Of a DNA stretch of 64,000 nt, positions 60,801 through 64,000 are shown piece after piece; the stretch's first letter is position 1, and every line of letters begins with the position of its first letter. The position numbers and the translations under genes were made by a program. Source of the stretch: Pseudonocardia autotrophica (GTDB lineage Bacteria; Actinomycetota; Actinomycetes; Mycobacteriales; Pseudonocardiaceae); contig NZ_JNYD01000019.1 of the NCBI RefSeq assembly GCF_000717175.1, positions 124,001 to 188,000 on the forward strand. The letters are read 5' to 3'. The notes beneath the pieces were generated by a model, which was not told the DNA's origin, made no database searches, and saw only the letters and a list, made by a program, of their open reading frames with translations.

Positions 60801-61263
60801 GCAGAAGAGCCCGACGGACCTCCTGGCCAACTTCCAGCAGGTGGCGCAGGCGACCAAGGACAACGTCGACACGAACATCCCGCAGGCGGTGCTCCCGGCC
60901 CTGGTCTCGCTGGCCGGCGAGGGTTTCACCCTGCAGAGCATCTCGTTCGACCCGAGCCTGCCGGACCCGAACGAGGCCGACGGCAAGTTCGACACCTCGC
61001 GCCCGGACGTCGAGTACATGCAGAAGGTCGTGCAGGACGCGATCAACCCGCCGCCCGCCGCGGCGGCCCCGCCCACGACCGCCGCCGCGCCGAGCACGGC
61101 CGAGACCCCGGAGACCTCGGGCTCGGACGAGACCGCGGCGGGCACCGCCGCCCCGACCTCGCTCGCCGACTCCTGCGCCGCCGCCGCGGGGCCCACGGCC
61201 GGCGAAGGCGGGAGCGGGTCGGGCGCGGAGAGCGGCGGCGAGGGCGGCTCCGGGGGCAACTGA
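57850..61263 (+). CDS. LytR-CpsA-Psr (LCP) family protein with giant disordered N-terminus
   Basis: A 1137-residue protein. GTG 57850 lies 6 nt behind GGAG; GTG 57859 and 57838 are alternatives. Residues 1 to about 630 are low complexity, rich in Gly, Pro, Arg, Asp and Ser, with a collagen-like GPGGPGGPGG run near 320. Membrane segments lie at about 635-760. The LCP catalytic domain (about 783-1050) has LLLGSDAGPDRTGTRTDTMML, DYFLEVNMAGFSTMIDAVGG and ARSRRDSNDYQRMSRQR, so the phosphate- and polyprenyl-binding Arg and Asp are kept. A Pro/Thr-rich tail follows. LCP proteins attach arabinogalactan or teichoic-type polymers to peptidoglycan. The N-terminus is several times longer than usual. Confidence 0.86.
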   Translation: MSDVADDARTGRAREDVRELRDVRDPGELPSRRRPAHSGEPWPRRAERPLVQEPAPPRRPANGSGGTGGSGLNGVDGGTGGGPTGRNGVANGSGRSGDAPAPREPWPSRRHAAGAERPDVPGPARRGPGGPGGPDGRGAPAVPGPGAPGPVGPDVPSRSRPGGGRPPAPDLGQGASRPDRGDRGDRSDRSASAPPPGRAGGPRPGATPSGTPVDPGRPGPGDRSADRGRGAHPTQGGPGGPSGPGGAGRGDRAPDRRTGGDPRNPGRPGAGDPGRPDRSRGSRSAGEPRDPRADPRADPRTPGGSADRSADRSGAPRRGSGGPGGPGGPGGPGGRGGSAGGAPRQGRTEQSRSGQSRTDQGRAEQGRPEQGGPARPPGPGAPGRPGGPGGPRRDDRSASASARGGSGAHAAPPGPPGRVPDQARRSPSDPSRPPGGAGRPEQAGQPPGQAGQPGQQGRPGERRPGTRRPEGAAAHRTRATATPDGRPPGQAGRRPGTLPPGGRPTDSRPTDGRPTVGTTGAATGTRTGSDRADTRSGPDRAVPERGAPTRAPARAAGASAAARTTGLDDPAATRVPRRIPASEAAADRAARRRAEAGDGATRTGRNGSTGRNGSVGGKGRAGRRGTARRTLRAALATTAASTLVPGTGHLILRRRRTGGLILGLFLLVLAAGAVAVLTMSRRALLENAVSTTVLAVGAVVALVAALGWIAQIARTYALARPRDMGAGRKVLGTAVAAVLCMAVAVPFGYAADLANSQRSLLNDLFSGGAGGTAAAEAINKPRLNVLLLGSDAGPDRTGTRTDTMMLASIDTRTGRTTIFGLPRNIQRAEFPPGSAMAEKFPNGFHDPASPLSGDYLLNAVYAYAHNNPSLAPTGPTNDIGLNLLQSSISYMTGLPIDYFLEVNMAGFSTMIDAVGGVTVDVGPVPLPINGVTADGRHVKPDGYIQPGIQTLNGEEALWFARSRRDSNDYQRMSRQRCLIQAVLEQKSPTDLLANFQQVAQATKDNVDTNIPQAVLPALVSLAGEGFTLQSISFDPSLPDPNEADGKFDTSRPDVEYMQKVVQDAINPPPAAAAPPTTAAAPSTAETPETSGSDETAAGTAAPTSLADSCAAAAGPTAGEGGSGSGAESGGEGGSGGN

Positions 61264-61427
61264 GCCCCGGGACCCCGCCGGGCGCGCCACGCCCGGGGCC
61301 CGCCCATTACCCTTTCCTGGCGCGGTCCTGCGACGACGCCCGGGCTGCGGTACACCAGACACCGGTACGAACCGGGCACCGGCACGCCCGGATCCACCGG
61401 ACCGGAGCACCAGAGGGGCAGACGGAC

Positions 61428-62768
61428 GTGAGCAGCACTGGGGACACCCCCGCCCGCGAGGGCCGAACGAAGGTCGTCGTCGTCGGCGGCGGGTTCGGCG
61501 GGGTGCGCGTGGCGAAGGCGTTGGCCCACGCCGACGTCGACGTGACGCTCCTCGACCGGACCAACCACCACCTCTTCCAGCCGTTGCTGTACCAGGTGGC
61601 GACGGGGATCCTGTCGCCCGGCCTGATCGCGCCCGCGCTGCGCCGGGTGGTGAAGACGCAGTCCAACACCCGCACCCTGCTCGCCGAGGTGTTCGACATC
61701 GACGTGCAGGCCAAGGTGGTGCACGCCCTCGCGCCGAACGAGCAGCGCCTGGACCTGCCCTACGACTACCTGGTCGTCGCCGGCGGGGCCACGCACGCCT
61801 ACTTCGGACACGACGAGTGGAGCCACTACGCGCCGGGCATGAAGAGCATCGAGGACGCGCGGATGCTCCGCAGCCAGATCCTCGGCGCCTACGAGCTGGC
61901 CGAGGTCGCGACGGACGAGAAGGAGCGGGACGCGTACCTGACCTTCGTCGTCGTCGGCGCGGGCCCGACCGGCGTCGAGATCACCGGGCAGCTCGCCGAG
62001 CTGGCCCGCTACGTGCTCCCGAAGGAGTACCGGACGATCGACACCCGCTCGGCGAAGATCATCCTGCTCGACGCCGCGCCGTCCGTGCTCCCGCCCTTCG
62101 CGCCGAAGCTGCAGAAGTACACCCAGCGCCGGCTGGAGAAGATGGGCGTCGAGGTCCGGCTCAACACTGCGGCCACGGACATGGACTACGACTCGATCAC
62201 GGTGAAGGGCCCGGACGGCGTCGACACCATCACCGCGCGCACCAAGATCTGGGCGGCCGGCGTGCAGGCCTCGCCGCTCGCGGCGATGCTCGCCAAGGTC
62301 ACCGGCACCGAGACCGACCGGGCCGGGCGCCTCGCCGTCGACCCGGACTGCAGCCTCCCGGGTGCCGAGGGCGTCTATGCCATCGGCGACATGGTCACCA
62401 CGGTGGACCGGCTGCCCGGCGTCGCGCAGGTGGCCATGCAGCAGGGCACCTACGTCGGCAAGCTGATCGCGAAGCGGGCCAAGGGCGACCACACCACGCC
62501 CGCCCCGTTCCACTACTTCGACAAGGGCAGCATGGCCACCATCGGCGCCCGCCAGGCGGTCGCCGACGTGCGCGGGTTCAAGATCACCGGCTACCTCGCC
62601 TACCTGCTCTGGTGCTACGTGCACGTCATGTTCCTGATCGGCTGGGGCAACCGGCTGGGCACGCTCTACAACTGGGTCCGCTCGCTGCGCTACGCGCGCA
62701 ACCGCGGCCACCGGCTCATCAGCATGACGGGCGCGAAGGCGGTCGCGAAGCACCACGAAGCGGCGTGA
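61428..62768 (+). CDS. ndh: Type II NADH:quinone oxidoreductase (NDH-2)
   Basis: A 446-residue flavoprotein starting at GTG 61428. FAD site VVVGGGFGGVRVAKAL (about residues 16-31), HHLFQPLLYQVATGILSPG, the NADH Rossmann site VVVGAGPTGVEITGQLAEL (about 175) and the quinone-side VYAIGD(M) and AMQQGTYVGKLI motifs are those of NDH-2. The C-terminal amphipathic region (AYLLWCYVHVMFLIGWGNRL) should bind the membrane face. It passes electrons from NADH to menaquinone without pumping protons. Length and all motifs are normal. Confidence 0.9.
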   Translation: MSSTGDTPAREGRTKVVVVGGGFGGVRVAKALAHADVDVTLLDRTNHHLFQPLLYQVATGILSPGLIAPALRRVVKTQSNTRTLLAEVFDIDVQAKVVHALAPNEQRLDLPYDYLVVAGGATHAYFGHDEWSHYAPGMKSIEDARMLRSQILGAYELAEVATDEKERDAYLTFVVVGAGPTGVEITGQLAELARYVLPKEYRTIDTRSAKIILLDAAPSVLPPFAPKLQKYTQRRLEKMGVEVRLNTAATDMDYDSITVKGPDGVDTITARTKIWAAGVQASPLAAMLAKVTGTETDRAGRLAVDPDCSLPGAEGVYAIGDMVTTVDRLPGVAQVAMQQGTYVGKLIAKRAKGDHTTPAPFHYFDKGSMATIGARQAVADVRGFKITGYLAYLLWCYVHVMFLIGWGNRLGTLYNWVRSLRYARNRGHRLISMTGAKAVAKHHEAA

Positions 62769-62805
62769 CCCGGGCGGCCCGGTTGGAGATCGCCGGGCCG
62801 CCACC

Positions 62806-62811
62806 TACCGT
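62806..62811 (+). promoter_or_regulatory. Candidate -10 box of a leaderless transcript
   Basis: TACCGT ends 6 nt before the GTG at 62818 and no ribosome-binding site lies between. It fits the TANNNT pattern seen 6-8 nt ahead of three other starts in this window. Confidence 0.4.
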
Positions 62812-62817
62812 TCGCTC

Positions 62818-63267
62818 GTGACCCCGTCCATGCAGGTCCTGATGCGCGAGGCCGAGCGCGTCTGGGACGACTTCTGGTCGGCCGTGTACGAGCGGGGCGA
62901 CGTCGCGTCCGCGGCGGCCCTGCTCGCCCCGGAGGCCGTGCTCGTGGACATGCCCGCGATGACCGGCGGCAACGACCGGGCGGAGATCGAGCGGCACCTC
63001 GCGGGCACCGTCACGCCGCACCTGCCCGCCGACCTCGCGCGCCGGCGGATCTCCCGCACGGTCGACACCCGTGGGCTCGTCGACGAGCTGCGGTGGACCT
63101 TCACGCACGACCGCGAGCTGCCCTGGCTGCTCCCCGGGATACCCCCGACCGGCCGTCCGTTGCGGGTCCTGGCGGTCTCCGTGGTGGCCGTCCGGCAGGG
63201 TCGGATCGCGTCCGTCCGGACGCTCTGGGACGACGTTCGGCTGCGCCGTCAGCTCGCCGCGGGCTGA
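62818..63267 (+). CDS. NTF2/SnoaL-like protein
   Basis: A 149-residue protein starting at GTG 62818, 49 bp after the ndh stop. The helix-then-curved-sheet layout of the NTF2-like fold can be followed: VWDDFWSAVYERGDVASAAALLAPEAVLVDMP, then a helix (DRAEIERHL) and long strands (VDELRWTFTHD, RPLRVLAVSVVAVRQGRIASV). Such proteins are small enzymes (ketosteroid isomerase, SnoaL cyclase) or binding domains; catalytic residues cannot be named here. No close functional partner is evident. Confidence 0.7.
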   Translation: MTPSMQVLMREAERVWDDFWSAVYERGDVASAAALLAPEAVLVDMPAMTGGNDRAEIERHLAGTVTPHLPADLARRRISRTVDTRGLVDELRWTFTHDRELPWLLPGIPPTGRPLRVLAVSVVAVRQGRIASVRTLWDDVRLRRQLAAG

Positions 63268-63457
63268 CCGTCCGACGCCCGTAACCGGCCGTTCGCGGTT
63301 CCGCGACACCGTTATAGAGCCTTTCGAGCCTCTGAACTGGGGGTTCCCCGCGTGCCGCCCTCGGTGTTCTGCCACGCTATGGGCCACGCTGTACCAGGAA
63401 CGACCACCGACGCACCCCCGAGCGGGTGGTCGATGGGAGAGGAGAGGAGCACTCACC

Positions 63458-63769
63458 ATGGCACTGCCCGCACTGACCCCCGAACAGCGCCAGGAGGCGC
63501 TCAAGAAGGCCGCGGCGGCCCGTACGGCGCGCAAGGAGCTCCGCGACAAGATCGCGAAGGGCGAGGAGACCATCCCCGCCGTCCTCGACCGGGCCAAGTC
63601 CGACCAGATCGTCGGCAAGACCAAGGTCGCGGACCTCCTCAAGAGCCTGCCCGGCTACGGCCCCGCCAAGGTCTCGGCGCTGCTGGAGCGCACCGGCATC
63701 GACGCGTCCCGCCGCGCCGCCGGCCTCGGCGAGCGTCAGCGCCAGGCGCTGCTCGACGCCCTCAAGTGA
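63458..63769 (+). CDS. mihF: Integration host factor, actinobacterial type (sIHF/mIHF)
   Basis: A 103-residue nucleoid protein starting at ATG 63458 behind a purine-rich GAGAGGAGAGGAG. The sequence is nearly invariant in actinobacteria: LTPEQRQEALKKAAAARTARKEL, IPAVLDRA, KVADLLKSLPGYGPAKVSALLERTGI broken as KVADLLKSLPG and KVSALLERTGI, ending RRAAGLGERQRQALL. The last part is the helix-two-turn-helix DNA-binding unit. It bends DNA and supports phage integration and chromosome organisation. In many genomes guanylate kinase (gmk) follows; here a terminator and an alpha/beta hydrolase gene come next, so the local order differs. Gap 63268-63457 holds its promoter region. Confidence 0.93.
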   Translation: MALPALTPEQRQEALKKAAAARTARKELRDKIAKGEETIPAVLDRAKSDQIVGKTKVADLLKSLPGYGPAKVSALLERTGIDASRRAAGLGERQRQALLDALK

Positions 63770-63799
63770 GCCGCCGGGCGTCCTGACGCCCGCGACTCC

Positions 63800-63836
63800 C
63801 CGCACCCGGTCCGGCCTCCCGCCGGGCCGGGTGCGG
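63800..63836. terminator. Terminator of the mihF gene
   Basis: A 16-bp stem (63800-63815 with 63821-63836, one G-T pair) with a 5-nt loop, followed by CGTTCTCT. It begins 31 bp after the mihF stop. Confidence 0.85.
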
Positions 63837-63843
63837 CGTTCTC

Positions 63844-63849
63844 TAGGGT
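63844..63849 (+). promoter_or_regulatory. Candidate -10 box of a leaderless transcript
   Basis: TAGGGT lies 7 nt before the GTG at 63857, directly after the mihF terminator, with no ribosome-binding site between. Confidence 0.4.
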
Positions 63850-63856
63850 GCGGGGC

Positions 63857-64000
63857 GTGGAACTGATGGTCGACGTCGCCCCGGGCGTGCAGCTGTGGGC
63901 CGAGGAGATCCCCGGCCCGACGCCGGACGCGGAACCGCTGCTGCTGGTGATGGGCGCGAACGCGTCGGGGCTGGCCTGGCCGGACGCGCTGCTGGACCGG
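63857..64000 (+). CDS. Alpha/beta hydrolase, N-terminal part (3' end outside window)
   Basis: The frame from GTG 63857 stays open to the window edge (48 codons). It reads ELMVDVAPGVQLWAEEIPG, then LLLVMGANASGLAWPDALLDR, which is the first strands and the oxyanion-hole segment (VMGANASG) of an alpha/beta hydrolase of the type that hydrolyses small esters or lactones. The nucleophile and the remaining catalytic residues would be outside the window. A TAGGGT box in front suggests a leaderless transcript. Confidence 0.7.
   Translation, partial: MELMVDVAPGVQLWAEEIPGPTPDAEPLLLVMGANASGLAWPDALLDR

Noticed and set aside
56860..61410. A 1516-codon open frame opposite the lipoprotein and LCP genes
   Set aside because: It is rich in Gly, Arg, Ala and Val and has no recognisable motifs, whereas the + strand genes have clear lipobox and LCP signatures; it is a by-product of high GC content.

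Overview
The window is very GC-rich DNA with almost every wobble position G or C, many GTG and a few TTG starts, and long runs of genes coupled by 4-base ATGA/GTGA overlaps. Actinobacterial markers include an actinobacterial integration host factor (sIHF), a TIGR03084/mycothiol-type DinB protein, an MftD-like flavoprotein, a 13E12/DUF222 HNH protein and a Spd/TraB transfer operon. A Pseudonocardia-like member of the Pseudonocardiaceae fits best, but this is inferred from gene content only.

Region 1 (1 to about 8,030) is the right end of an integrated element that continues past the left edge. It pairs HK97-type virion genes on the + strand (capsid C-terminus, prohead protease, HNH nuclease) with a Streptomyces-plasmid/AICE-type double-stranded-DNA transfer operon on the - strand (two small proteins, a DUF2637 Spd-like protein, an FtsK/TraB translocase, a CxxC membrane protein). 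An octamer cluster at the 3' end of the translocase gene looks like a clt/TRS transfer locus. The element ends in a 3' tRNA fragment at 8007-8028, followed by a terminator-like hairpin. No integrase, Rep, terminase or portal gene lies in the visible part.

Region 2 (8,177-12,420, - strand) is a compact operon: RibD-type reductase, zinc-less MDR dehydrogenase, QueD/PTPS-like protein with an altered metal site, GT4 glycosyltransferase and LPG-synthase-type membrane protein. Its product is unknown. A Mut7-C protein, an MFS carrier, an FAD-oxidase remnant and a giant indolepyruvate ferredoxin oxidoreductase with a divergent Lrp regulator follow (12.5-18.9 kb).

Region 3 (18.9-37.5 kb) is a catabolic island: two alpha/beta hydrolases, AtuA, a TIGR03084 protein, an enoyl-CoA hydratase, both subunits of a biotin-dependent acyl-CoA carboxylase, four acyl-CoA ligases, two acyl-CoA dehydrogenases and a TetR regulator. 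AtuA beside a carboxylase, dehydrogenase, hydratase and ligases resembles the acyclic terpene (citronellol/geraniol) or leucine/isovalerate scheme of Pseudomonas, recast in actinobacterial form.

Region 4 (37.5-53.3 kb) holds a DUF222 HNH gene, a LysE/Lrp pair whose divergent control region is missing, a liv-type ABC operon ending in TetR and a PRISE-like short-chain reductase, an SsuABC-type ABC operon, a Baeyer-Villiger-type monooxygenase and an orphan MftD-like protein. Several of these would suit terpenoid or ketone catabolism.

Region 5 (53.5-64 kb) is more housekeeping-like: an LLM flavin oxidoreductase, a LytTR response regulator, a lipoprotein, a LytR-CpsA-Psr protein with a roughly 600-residue disordered N-terminus, type II NADH dehydrogenase, an NTF2-like protein, sIHF and the start of an alpha/beta hydrolase.

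Throughout there are signs of small-scale rearrangement: 38-bp palindromes (one in frame inside the carboxylase), 42-bp and 14-bp tandem repeats, and 5'-truncated remnants of an FAD oxidase, an AraC regulator and an Lrp regulator.
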